Program-made: the position numbers and the translations under genes
The notes under the pieces: model-generated
Database searches by the model: none
What the model was told of the DNA's origin: nothing
What the model saw: the letters and a program-made list of their open reading frames with translations, nothing else
Shown: one piece after another, positions 33,950-44,715 of the stretch
Layout of the letters: each line of letters begins with the position of its first letter
Position numbering within the stretch: position 1 is the first letter of the stretch
Assembly: GCA_003415625.1 (NCBI GenBank)
Contig: PYIU01000001.1
Coordinates: 3,844,746 to 3,908,745 of the forward strand
Length of the DNA: 64,000 nt
DNA from: Aquanectria penicillioides
Lineage: Eukaryota; Ascomycota; Sordariomycetes; Hypocreales; Nectriaceae
Reading direction: 5' to 3'

Positions 33950-36672
33950 ATGGCTGGCGTCAAGAGATCCCTCGGGGCCATGCTGGGCAGCCACGAGGAT
34001 GTCATTGCCTGCGCTCCGCCACCCCATTCACACTCCCGCTCCCATTCAAACTCCCAGGCTCATAGCCAGATGAGCAGCCGGAGCAGCAGCATCAGCAGCA
34101 ACAGTAACACCCAGACCCAGACTCAAACCATCTCGACTCCCCCCCGCGGCCCACCTGGGGTATCGCGAACGGAACATCATGAAGCCTTCACCCGAACACC
34201 GTCCCCGACCTTCCCCCCCCTGAATGGGGAGGTACCCGAGTTCAGCTCAGATGCTTCAATGCTTCTTGCAGGCATTCGAGGCGCTGGCAAGTCCACCCTC
34301 GCCATCATGGCGTCCTCGGCAATGAACCGCAAAGTCATCGACTTGGAGACGGCCTTCCAGCGCGCCTCCGGCTTGTCCAGTGCCGGATACAAGGCAAAGC
34401 ATGGTTCAGCCGAATGCTATAAACAGCAGGCAAAAGTGCTACAGACCGCGCTCGAGCGCCATCGCACCGGCTGTGTTCTTGTCTGCTCCTGGATGGAGAG
34501 TCGTGTCCAGAGTCTGCTGCGAGAATTCTCTGCCACCAATCCTGTCATTCACATTGTGCGCGATGCCGATGCAATCCAACAGCACCTCAAAATCAATGAC
34601 ACTGGCAAGATATGCAATCTGCTAAACGTCAGTGCTGCCATTTTCAGGACCTGCACCAACTTTGAGTTCTTCAATGTATCCGAGAAACCGGCCAAGTCTC
34701 AACAAGACCCCAGGCTATCGTTGCTGCAACGAAGCCCGGCACCCTATCTGGCATTGAAACGTGTGGAAAGGCATTTCCTGAAATTCTTGTCGTTGATCTA
34801 TCCTGCGGGTACAATCCCTTTCATCGAGTCCGCTTTCCCTCTCGCAAAGGTCCCTACCGAGGAGCGCCAGTTCACTTATGCCGTGTCGATACCATTATCC
34901 GATGTCCTCAACGAGAGCATCGATGTCGAAGACCATGTGGCTGGGGCAGATGTCATGCAGATTGTGATCCATGATCTCGCTGAACACTTGGAAAAATACC
35001 CAGAATCGAACTGCGCAACTGGTGAACTGACTGCCAAGTTGGCCAGTGATATTACCCGGGGCATCGGGAGGGTCCGAAGAAACACAATCATACCTATCAT
35101 CATTCATATTTTCCTCCCTCACACGGCCAGTGATGATGGTGTTCGAGTCTATCTCGATCTAATACATCACGCTGTTCGACTCGCACCGGAGATGATGACG
35201 GTTGACTTGCGGCTCGACAGCCCTCACATCTCGCGCATCCTAATCACCCGCAAAAGGACCAAGATAATCGGGAACTGTTTTATCGTTACAGACCCCCCTG
35301 CCTGGGAATCTTCGGCCTGGGTTTCCTGGTACAACAAAGCGAACCGCCTGGGCTGTCACATTGCTCGACTCATCCGCCCGGCGACTACAATCGAAGACAA
35401 CTTTAGCATCGCACACCTAAAGTGCGCTATTGCCGCAATTGAAGGGCCGAAAATCCCATTAATAGCATACAATTCTGGAACCCTTGGCCGCAACTCGGCT
35501 TCCTTCAATCGAATCCTGACAGTGGTTCGGCCGGAGTCTCTTGAACGGGTCAATCCAAAACCACCCATCACGCCATGCGTAACAGCCCTTGGAGCCACCG
35601 AGGCCTTGTTTTCGTCCTTCATTTGCGATGAAATGAAGCTTTACGTGTTTGGTGCCAATGTGGATTACAGTTTGTCCCCTGCCATGCACACGTCTGCGCT
35701 GAAGGCATGCGGCATCCCCATCGCTACCGGCCGTTCTCTTCATCCTCTCTTCGGGGCATCAAACATCTCATCGAGGATCCCAACTTTGGTGGTGCCTCTG
35801 TTGGCCTTCCATTCAAAGTCGAAGTTATAACCCTAACCCACTCTCTCAGCAGTCATGCCCGAGCCATTGGCGCTGTGAACACTCTTATTCCAATTCGACA
35901 CCTCAACCCAGATGGCTCTGTACCCACAGGAGCCGGTTTCTTTCAAGGAATCAACAGAGCCGGCCCCATCAAGGCCCTCTACGGAGAAAATACTGACTGG
36001 GTTGGTATTCGAGCGTGCATTCGTCGTGGGCTGTCTCCCGCAAATGCAGTAATGTCGACCTCGTGTGGGTTAGTCATTGGAGCAGGAGGCATGGCTCGTG
36101 CTACCATTTATGCTATGCTTCAAATTGGTATCAGAAACATTGTTGTCTTCAATCGTACACTGGCAAATGCCGAAAAAATGGTCAACCACTTCACCCGGTT
36201 GCTCCAAAGGAACGACTTCAAGCTTCTCAGCTCCAGCACGGAACCTGCACGGTTTCATATTGTTAAGTCACTTGAGGAGAGCTGGCCTGAAGGATTCCGA
36301 TTACCAACGGTCATCGTCTCCTGCATCCCTACGCATCGAATTGGGGATGCTCCGGCACCAAACTTTACGCTGCCAGAGCCATGGCTTGGCAGTCGGACCG
36401 GAGGCGTTGCGGTTGATCTAGGATACAAAACATTGAGCACACCATTGCTTGCGCAGGTCAGAAAACAGTCGTCTCAAGGATGGGTTAGCATGGATGGTCT
36501 CGATCTATTACCCGAGCAGGGTTTTGCGCAGTTCGAGCTATTCACTGGTCGGCGAGCTCCTAGGAGATTGATGCGAAGGGAGGTTTTCCGCGCTTACCCA
36601 ATTGAGGAGGGGAACTGCAATCAGGGAGAGTTGGAACCGCGATTACAGTCTATTGATGACCAAGAAACGTAA
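33950..36672 (+). CDS. qa-1S: Quinate pathway repressor QA-1S/QUTR, AROM-derived (one frameshift)
   Basis: Negative regulator that binds the activator when inducer is absent. About 907 residues after correction, homologous to the last three domains of the pentafunctional AROM enzyme. Residues 1-100 are Ser/Gln/Thr-rich. The shikimate-kinase-like domain has Walker A 'GIRGAGKST' (108-116). The type I dehydroquinase-like domain (about 290-550) has lost the family catalytic His and Schiff-base Lys positions ('TKIIGNCFIV', 'CHIARLIRPA'). The shikimate-dehydrogenase-like domain (about 565 onward) has 'NVDYSLSPAMH', 'GLPFK', 'ENTDW' and 'IGAGGMARA'. The printed frame breaks in the C4 run 35716-35719 (coding 'ACGIP/HRYRPF'); one base appears missing. 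If the shift were real, the repressor would lose most of its C-terminal domain. Confidence 0.92.
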
Positions 36673-39328
36673 ATCGCGAGAGAGAAAAATCTCAGGGTTC
36701 TTCTAGGCCCAAACCTGTCGCTTATGAGACATCTATTGACACGAAAAATGGTCGGTCATGTTTGCATACAAGGCGTTGGCGGATGTTGTCTAACTGAATG
36801 TAAATACGGGCTGTTACAAATGCCCCTACCATGCATGATCACATTCAAAACATCCCTTTTCACCATTTCCTTCCCTACCCTGTGATGCTGTATTCTAGAA
36901 ACAGGAAAAATAGCCCATGCACATCTTTTTGGCCCTCCATGTGCAATCACGCAATTGAATCTCGCTCACCCCAATGTTACATGACATGCAGTCGTCAATT
37001 ATCTCAATCGCACACTGGCTGGGGTATTGTTACTCTAGCTTCGGAAATAACACTAATGCCTGAGGCACTAGGGAGTAAATCAAGGCCAATGAGTGATTTC
37101 TTCAAGGCCCAAAACTGAAAATCGTGCTTCGAACTTGCTGATGAAAAATAGTTGAGGGACAGCAGTAAATGATTCCACTCTACAGTACTAAATACCATAA
37201 TAGACCATCTTAACATCAAGACACAAACTAGTGCTCATCAATCACTCCAGACTTGGAAATGAATCTTCTAATGGACTTAATCCACTGCGCCTTGATCATA
37301 GTCTCCATCATGGTTGGTTGTAGGGTAGCGCTTCGATGAGTGGCATCTGCAACAACTAGGGTCGAAATCGCGCGACATTGACCTTCCTGCGGGCCTGGCC
37401 CTAGCTGAAGACTTCTATCGCACTATAAACTGACCAGGCTGCCTGGTAGGAACAGCCCTATATATGATAATTGGTAGGGATTGGTGTTACCCTAAGAACT
37501 TCAGGAGACAACTGTCAGAACAGAAAATGATGGGTTGGTCGATGTCCTCCGTAGAACGAGAAGGTGTCAATAATTTCCATCACTCCATCTCTTAGTGGCC
37601 CGCTTAGGGCAAGTGCATTACGGCGAAAATCATCGTGCTAATTGGTGGTAAAAGGTTATACATGTGTAACGACTAGATGAGGACTGGCCGATAACTCCAC
37701 ATCAATGCTAACAGACCCTGCCACTTACCTGCACCATCCAATGAACTGAACTATATTAAGCACAGAATCACATCGAGGCCGGATCCATTAGACGGAACAT
37801 AAGCGCACAGATCCAAGATCTTGGTTAGTTTGGGTAGCATCGGCTCTCAGTAAAGATCTGCCTGATGTGACGTTTGCCACTGCACAAGTAGCTAGCCCAA
37901 GATATATGGTGGGCCTACGTCAAACCTCCTCGCACAGTTGGACTTGAGTTACGCGTCGGACAGGAGCATGGGAGTGTGCCACGTAGGGCTGTCCACGCGT
38001 ACCCGAAGGTTCCGTTCATTCTCATCGCTCTAAAAGGAGGCAATTGTTTGAAGAAGTTAGGTCTACGTCTAGGCAGCCGGATTATCAGAGTTGGGAAAGT
38101 CTTTGGTGGGGGAGACAAAGTACATCCGCACAAGCCACAGAGGACGTCTCAGCACAGGGGTAGTGGCTGTGTGATCTCGCCAAGGTCTGGACTTCGCGCT
38201 TCGGTCTTGGCTTCGGCCTAACGTGTGAGGAAACGGGCTTGAATGGAACTTGCTTGACCCAAGAGCGAATTTTTGTTGGGAAATAAAAAAAACATCAGGT
38301 TGGGAAACGCTTCCCTTCTCTTCATTTCGACTGACGTACCTGGGCGATGTGGGGAGAACCCTGGGGAAGAAACAAGGTAAGAGGAGGCCCCCTGCACCGC
38401 CACACTTCTCTGCTTCACATGTGACGAATTGCCATGATGCGCCACAGCGTGCCGTCATGGTTGCGGACTTGCTGGGCAAAGGCTTGACTTTGGCTCTTCA
38501 AGATTTTTGAGATTACTCTCAATTCGGAAGGGATATTGAAATTTATGGACTTTAAAACATTTACTCTTAAATTCTGGAAAGTTCTAAATTGAAGACCAGC
38601 AATGAAACATTGTGGTGGTAGGTGGAGTCCCATGCCGTGGGTGATGATGTCTCAGATGGAGCAGTGTGTTGCATCAGCATTGTCGCATTGTTTGTGAGTT
38701 AGAAGCGTTCTATGCAAAAAGTTGAGCAATATTCTTCAAGTAGTGGTTTGTACAAGCCTAGACTTATCAGTTAGAAATGCATCATGCTTGAAGAAACTTT
38801 GCAGCATTTGATCTGCAGCCTGATCTGGCAGAGTGTCAGAAACGGGCCAACTTGGACGGCACGACGGTAAGACTGGGCCAAGTCCACAGAAGACTAACCC
38901 GAAAGCCCATACTTCCCCCAAAGCGTCTCCAATTTTCGCATATTCCTCACCTGCACTGCCTCCACAGCTTGTGTTACTTGGGCTAGCAACCAACCACACC
39001 CCTGGCGTGTGGCGCAGCTCCAGGGCGATCCATGACGCCAACTGCCAAGAAAGTTGCCTCCCACCGCCCGGCCTGCAGCGCGGTGTCCGCTGCGCTAACG
39101 GCTGCGACCCAAATGCGCCGGGCGATTGACAGCCACGCAACCTTGTCAACAGCAAACGGAGGCAACCAGATATTCGATTCGGCCTTGGCGAATCACGGCC
39201 CACATGTCATTACGAAAGTACGTACGGTAAGTCAGGTAAGTATATAAAGCCCGGCTGACCAAGGTCAAGCGAGCCTTGCCTTGCTTGCCTCTGTCACCTA
39301 AACCTGCCTGCAACACCCCCGCTGTAGT
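36673..39328. other. 2.6-kb intergenic region
   Basis: From the end of the qa cluster to the dynamin-like gene. Slightly AT-richer than the coding flanks. All frames are short and unrecognised; no transposon termini are seen. The last 100 bases hold the dynamin promoter. Confidence 0.5.
39241..39248 (+). promoter_or_regulatory. TATA box of the dynamin-like gene
   Basis: TATATAAA, 88 bases upstream of the start codon, a reasonable spacing for a fungal TATA element. Confidence 0.55.
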
Positions 39329-41953
39329 ATGGGCTCTCTGTTCGTCGTTCCCCCAGATCACGCCCAAGCTCAAGCTCACGCTCAAGCTGGTAGAGCCGTC
39401 GCTGACCCTAGGACCAGCCGCGAAATGCCCCATTCAATCGAGTCCTCCCTGGATACCCAGGGCCTTGCCAACGAGCAACGCGGCCTCTTGGACCTTATCG
39501 ACAAGCTCCAGTTTGCACAGCTTGACAACATCAAACTCCCCCAGATCGTCGTCGTTGGCGACCAGTCCGCCGGAAAGAGCTCAGTTCTCGAAGCCCTCAC
39601 CGGCACCCCGTTCCCCCGAGATGCGGGCGCCTGCACCCGATTTGCGACCGAAATTCGCCTCCGAAGAGCCAAGGAAACCAAGCTGAAGGTGTCCATCATT
39701 CCTGACAAGTCTCGACCCTACAACGACCAGGCCCGACTCCTTCAGTATGGGGGCGATGTCACTGGTGATACCCCGTTCGAAAGCATGATGAGGGATGCGA
39801 CCGAGCTCATTGCCCCAAGAAATATTCCTGGCCGCTTTGCCGCCCGTGACATCCTCGTCGTTGAGAAGTCCGGCCCTGACATGCCCTTATTGACCCTTGT
39901 CGATCTTCCTGGCCTTGTCCGAGTCGCCAATAGGGACCAGTCAGAGGCAGATATCCAGACCATCGAGTCTCTTTCTGACCGGTACATGAAGAGCACCCGA
40001 ACCATCATCCTGGCTGTCATTGGAGGCAACAACGACTATGTTCAGGCCCCAATTCTCAAGAAGGCGCGCCAGTTCGATCCCTCGGGCTCTCGAACCATCG
40101 GTGTCTTGACCAAGCCCGATATGACCGAGAGGATCGGCCTCGAGGACAAGTTCATCGAGCTTGTTACCAACAAAGACAAGGAGAACAACTTCAAATTGGG
40201 ATGGTATGTCTTGCTGAACCCCGGCCCTACCGACCGCTGGCAATCGCCCGAGGAGCGAGCCCACCGTGAGGCTGAATTCTTCACCCGTGGTAAATGGGCT
40301 CATCTGCCGCCTCAGATGTGGGGTATCGCTGCTCTTCGCCAGAAGCTCAGCACCCAGCTCCAGCGACACATCGGAAAGCATGTCAAGACCCTGCGACGCC
40401 AGATCCAAGAGGCCCTTGAAGGCTGCGAAGCCCAGCTCAAGGCCATGGGAGCCGGAAAGGACACTGTCGAAGAAATGAGGGTTGAGATGGGTGAGCTTTT
40501 CACTGCCTCTAACAACCTGGTCACCCCCGCTGTCAACGGTAACTACAAGAACCCCTTTGGACAGAAGTTCTTTGCCAGGCAATCCAGTCCCAAGGGAACT
40601 CCATCTCAGAAGCTCCGTGCCCGCGTCCGCGAGGAGAGCGAGCGGTTTGCTCGGCGATTCCGTCAGCACGGCCGCAAGGTCACCTTCCAGCCGAACGCTC
40701 CCCCACCTGCATCTCCAGCAGCCAATCTCCCCGCAGCTGGTGTCGTGGGAGATCGTTCCAAGAAGGAGTTTGCCGAGTTTGAAGTTGAACCGCTCCTCCG
40801 CCAGATCCGCGGTAACGAACTTCCCCTCGACTCCAACCCTCGAGCTCCCTACATCCTGTTCCAGGACTACTCCCGAAACTGGCCTGTGCTTGCTCAGGAG
40901 TACAAGGACAACCTCGGCGTCATTTGCAACGAGTTTCTTGCCGATGTCATCGACCATGTCTGGCCTATGCGTATGCGCGACCCGCTTCGCATGCACTTCT
41001 TAGAGGTTCAGATGAAGGACTTGCTGGATAGTTCCGACAAAGAACTTAATCGGTTGACTGACGACATGGAGCTCGAAGTTCAACCTTTCGATCCGGAGTA
41101 CGAGGAGCGCCTGAGGAAGTGGCGAGCGGAGGCGACAGAGAATGGCGGAACTTACACCGAAGCTGAAGAGGTTTTGGAGAAGATGCTGATCTACTACGAC
41201 CTTACCGCGCGCATCTTCACCCGCAATGTCATCACACAGGTTGTCGAGCGCCACCTTCTTTTGGGCATGCTCCGCCTGTTCAACCCCATTGAGATTATGC
41301 GTATGCGTGATTCTACTATCGAGGCTATTGCTGCTGAGAATAAGGAGACCCGCGAGCGACGCAAGGTGCTTCAGGAGCAGAAGAAGGCTATCGAAGAGGC
41401 CAGGGCCATCTGCGCTAGCCTTGCCATGCGAAGTGAGCTCCGGGTGTATGATGATGAGCAAGAGGACGAAGTATCCACTGATGATGAAGATCAATTCAAC
41501 GGCAGCTATAACAGGCGCCAGTCAACGATGCCTCCCACTCACCAAGCCCCTAAACCAACCCCGGTCCAACAACCTCCTACGCAACCATCTCAACCCGCAA
41601 GGAACGATTCGGTTAGAAGAGCTGCGCGTGAAGAACAGCGCTCCAGCGGCTATGCTATGACGCCTCCGGAGCAGTACCGACGAGAGGCCACTCACCGAGC
41701 GGAAGCTAGCCAGCGCCCTGAATCCAGCCGAGAATGGGAGCCCGCCTACCCCTCGAATGCTCAAGACCAGCCCACCCAAGCTCCCCCACCACCACCTCCT
41801 CGACCCCAGAAGGTCGGCATGAGCGACCCTGAGGCCTACTACGAGAACGCCGGACGATCAGACTCCTACCAGCAGAGCCCTGGCCGAGATAACCGTAGAG
41901 AGAGCGCGAGACATAGACTCGCAAACGCCATGAGGTTGGGCTCCCAGAACTAA
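39329..41953 (+). CDS. Dynamin-family large GTPase (fungal Mx/dynamin-like, not Vps1 or Dnm1)
   Basis: Intronless, 874 residues. A short N-terminal (QA/HA)n segment is followed by the G domain: G1 'GDQSAGKSS' (77-85), Thr of G2 in 'CTRFATEI', G3 'DLPG' and G4 'TKPD'. The middle/stalk region spans about 330-560 and includes an inserted Pro-rich segment ('PNAPPPASPAANLPAA'). The GTPase effector domain is at about 620-720, and the disordered tail is Pro/Gln/Arg-rich with a run of eight Pro. There is no PH domain. This matches the expanded set of dynamin-like proteins in filamentous ascomycetes; individual members have been tied to membrane remodelling and stress, and none can be assigned here. 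Confidence 0.88.
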   Translation: MGSLFVVPPDHAQAQAHAQAGRAVADPRTSREMPHSIESSLDTQGLANEQRGLLDLIDKLQFAQLDNIKLPQIVVVGDQSAGKSSVLEALTGTPFPRDAGACTRFATEIRLRRAKETKLKVSIIPDKSRPYNDQARLLQYGGDVTGDTPFESMMRDATELIAPRNIPGRFAARDILVVEKSGPDMPLLTLVDLPGLVRVANRDQSEADIQTIESLSDRYMKSTRTIILAVIGGNNDYVQAPILKKARQFDPSGSRTIGVLTKPDMTERIGLEDKFIELVTNKDKENNFKLGWYVLLNPGPTDRWQSPEERAHREAEFFTRGKWAHLPPQMWGIAALRQKLSTQLQRHIGKHVKTLRRQIQEALEGCEAQLKAMGAGKDTVEEMRVEMGELFTASNNLVTPAVNGNYKNPFGQKFFARQSSPKGTPSQKLRARVREESERFARRFRQHGRKVTFQPNAPPPASPAANLPAAGVVGDRSKKEFAEFEVEPLLRQIRGNELPLDSNPRAPYILFQDYSRNWPVLAQEYKDNLGVICNEFLADVIDHVWPMRMRDPLRMHFLEVQMKDLLDSSDKELNRLTDDMELEVQPFDPEYEERLRKWRAEATENGGTYTEAEEVLEKMLIYYDLTARIFTRNVITQVVERHLLLGMLRLFNPIEIMRMRDSTIEAIAAENKETRERRKVLQEQKKAIEEARAICASLAMRSELRVYDDEQEDEVSTDDEDQFNGSYNRRQSTMPPTHQAPKPTPVQQPPTQPSQPARNDSVRRAAREEQRSSGYAMTPPEQYRREATHRAEASQRPESSREWEPAYPSNAQDQPTQAPPPPPPRPQKVGMSDPEAYYENAGRSDSYQQSPGRDNRRESARHRLANAMRLGSQN

Positions 41954-42303
41954 AACTGGGAGAATTGATCTGTGTACTAAGATAACCTGCAATGAATAGA
42001 TACGATTGACGGCTGGACTTGAAGTGATTGACTAGATGCGATGGCTTTTTGTATTTGTTCAAGATCAGATCAGATACTAGGGACTACAATTGAAGATTGG
42101 GGATCTTTTCTCATGTACGATATAGATAATGATATTGGGGGAGTTTTCCAGAAATTGAACAAGTTGAGAAGTCTCTGACCGGTTTCTTGCACCTACTGCA
42201 CCGCGAGATCGTCCTAGATAGGGCCGTGAATCCCCCTACAGAAACAAACCAAACACATAAATATACACCATATTCTACAACAAGTTTCAGATTATTGGCC
42301 CGC
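41954..42303. other. Convergent 3' intergenic stretch
   Basis: 350 bases between two converging genes, AT-rich, presumably both 3' UTRs. Nothing else seen. Confidence 0.5.
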
Positions 42304-42693
42304 CTAACATGCCAAAGCCCTCATCAAGACCCAAGGCGCAAGCACCACAGCCGTCGGAATCCAATGGCCCCATGCCTTCTTCCGCAGCTCCTCACCGCCG
42401 AATCGCCACACGATGAACCCGTCGCCGAGCCCCATCAACACGGCGCCGGCCAAGACGGTAGTGACGCCGTAGTCGTTGCCCTGGTACTGCAGGGCGAGGC
42501 ACGTCAAGCCCACGGCCATGTCGCGCACGGCTTTGGCGTAGACAAATGGTGAGACTTGGCCGGGTTGCGGGGTTATGGGATCCGGCACGCCGAAGAGCGC
42601 GTGAGCCGCAAGCGGGTTACGGAGGGCGAAGAGGCCCGTGAATACGAGGGGGGCGCCAATGAGATAGGCCGGAGCGCAGGAGAAGCGACTCAT
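42304..42693 (-). CDS. Small membrane protein, DUF4267 type
   Basis: 129 residues, intronless. Four hydrophobic segments; the pattern 'LIGAPLVFTGLFALRNPLAAHALFGVP', 'YAKAVRDMAVGLTCL' and 'GDGFIVWRFG' is typical of the DUF4267 family, widespread small integral membrane proteins of unknown function in fungi and bacteria. It converges with the dynamin-like gene. Complete from ATG to stop. Confidence 0.75.
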   Translation of the reverse strand: MSRFSCAPAYLIGAPLVFTGLFALRNPLAAHALFGVPDPITPQPGQVSPFVYAKAVRDMAVGLTCLALQYQGNDYGVTTVLAGAVLMGLGDGFIVWRFGGEELRKKAWGHWIPTAVVLAPWVLMRALAC

Positions 42694-43045
42694 TTTTCGT
42701 ATGGATTGATGACTTCTCGATCAATGGGGGTTGCGATTTGATGGCCGGGGATTGAGAGTGATGAGGTTCGATGTCAGTGTCACATGCGCGTGGCTAAAGT
42801 TGAAATCGTGAATAAGTAAGTGCTCGCTGAGGGGTTCGTCCGGGGTCATATGCCTTAGCGTTCGGTCCGAAATGGAGAATTTTCGAAGAAAAAAACAGAG
42901 AAGAAAGTAATTTCCTTGACATTCCATAAAATCGCGTGCCATCATGTTCATTGCTTTGTTCCTTGTTGGTATGGAACCATCTCACGCCATCAAGACCTAT
43001 ACTCAATTGCCCTTTGTGTGCTATGACGGGTCCTAGTCGATCCTC
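42694..43045. other. Intergenic stretch, DUF4267 gene promoter side
   Basis: About 350 bases between the DUF4267 gene start and the stop codon of the AAA remnant. Nothing recognised. Confidence 0.4.
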
Positions 43046-44099
43046 TTAGGAACTGCAAAATGTGTCCAACCTTTCAGTCAAGCCCTGTGCTCTTTTAGAT
43101 CCATCGCCTTGGTGAAGTTCCTTCAAATAATCCTTAAAGTCCCTCGAAAGCTCCAACACAGACCGAAAGTGAGTGTCGGTCACGACCACCTTGCCCTCTT
43201 CATCCTTTTCCGCATCGTACTCTGCTAATGCAACCGCAGTCTAAAAAGCTACCGCGGGGACAAGTTAGCAAGCCGAAATAACTTACCAATTCGCTAACGG
43301 TTACCATTTCCGATCTCGCGGCCGTTCCACTTCATGGCACGCATCTCGTTGTCATGAATGTACTCCTTGGCGTCGAGGTTGAGACGTATGACGCTGTCTC
43401 TTTCACGACTGAGTTTATCAATAAACGTTTTCCAAACTTGCTGTCTCTGATCGTCTGTAAATTCCTCGTAGTATAGCTGTACATGGACACGGGAGATGCA
43501 GGCATCGTCGAAGGTTCCGACACGATTTGTAGTGAGGAAAAGAATGCCGTCAAAGTTTTCAAGCTCACCTAGGAAAGCTGGGGGGTCAGTTTGGATACTG
43601 AAGAGGGAAGCACGTTACTGACCTGCGACGAGAGCATTACGCTCTAGGTCGGCTGCTGTTCTATTTTCCATGGGAACGTCCACCTCATCAATAAGGAGGA
43701 CCGCACCCTGGTTTCGGGCCGCCCTGAATTGTTGAGCGAGGTTGTCCTCTACATCGTCAATGGTTGCGACGATGTCACTCGGGGTGAGTATCATGAGGGG
43801 CCTTCGTGTGAAATCTGCGATGCACTCTAGCCAGCAAAGTTGTTTAGCACATTAAATAATCGGATAGGGCTCTCAAGAGAAGTACTCAGTTGCTTACCGG
43901 CAGTACATGTCTTTCCAACACCTGCTTTCCCATCTAAGAGGAAGATTAGCCCACTTCCCTTGCCTTTGACAAAGTCTGCTGTCCACATGCTACCATCCAC
44001 GACTTCTTCGTGCTTGTTACGAATGGTAGCTGGGACTTGCTGATCATAGCCGATGCGGACTGGAGCCAAATGTGACAGATATACACACTTTTTCTGAAC
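43046..44099 (-). pseudogene. AAA ATPase remnant (5' truncated, last exon joint out of phase)
   Basis: Four exon-like blocks on the minus strand (44099-43898, 43826-43623, about 43568-43302, 43240-43046) reconstruct the C-terminal half of a fungal AAA ATPase. They carry Walker A 'GKAGVGKT', 'CIADFTRRPLMIL', Walker B 'GAVLLIDEVD', sensor 'ILFLTTNRVGTFDDA' and a C-terminus 'DFKDYLKEL'. Full-length relatives have several hundred further residues upstream, which I cannot find; the block starts after an acceptor-like CTAG with no upstream exon. The third and fourth blocks do not join in phase: the GTAACC donor leaves phase 1, the last exon needs phase 0, and the alternative donor lies behind an in-frame TAG. 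It is likely a decaying copy, though a sequence error at the joint is possible. The next gene is also broken. Confidence 0.6.
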
Positions 44100-44715
44100 C
44101 TAGATCGGCATGACGAGACAAATTTTGCCTTTTTCTTTCAATTTATATAGTTGAACGTAGAACATTAATAAGGTGTGGAATTTTGGCTTTTCCGAAGGTT
44201 GGACAATGACGATGCATTGTGACCTGACGCTGACACTGAATAAGTTGGACTACACTCCTCCAATGAACACGGGAGGAAGAAAGATGAAATAACGGAAACA
44301 CCAGTAATCGGTTTCCAATTAAATCGCCGTTGAATCACGCTTTGTGATATCAGATAGCCAAACCTGCCCTTGTCTTTTATTCCCGTATCCCAGTTGTCGC
44401 CTGAAGCGTGGTCAAGTCATGCAGATCGGTACCTCATACGTCATCAGTGCAGCACCACTCAAGGTGCGGTCGACATCAATCAAATATCTAAAACATGGCT
44501 TTTTGGTAGAGGAAAGCGAACTGTAAACCTCTCATTATTGCATTTTTATCCACATATCGACAAAAATTCTCAGCTCCCGTGGTTGGTAAGTGACTCTAAG
44601 TAGTGGTACTGGCAAGTATCATGCTGCCTGGGATGCTCAGCGCAAACGGCGGCAACGGGACCACCCCCACGACCTCGAATCAGGTTCATACGTTTGTAAA
44701 TAGAGCCTAGAAAAC
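44100..44715. other. AT-rich spacer between two broken genes
   Basis: 616 bases, AT-rich, with no convincing exon for either the AAA remnant or the CDF pseudogene. Confidence 0.4.

Noticed and set aside
36673..39328. Possible relic transposon in the spacer after the qa cluster
   Set aside because: No terminal repeats, no transposase-like frame and no strong AT or RIP-like bias could be seen by eye.
39941..40996. 351-codon minus-strand frame
   Set aside because: Antisense shadow of the dynamin-like gene.
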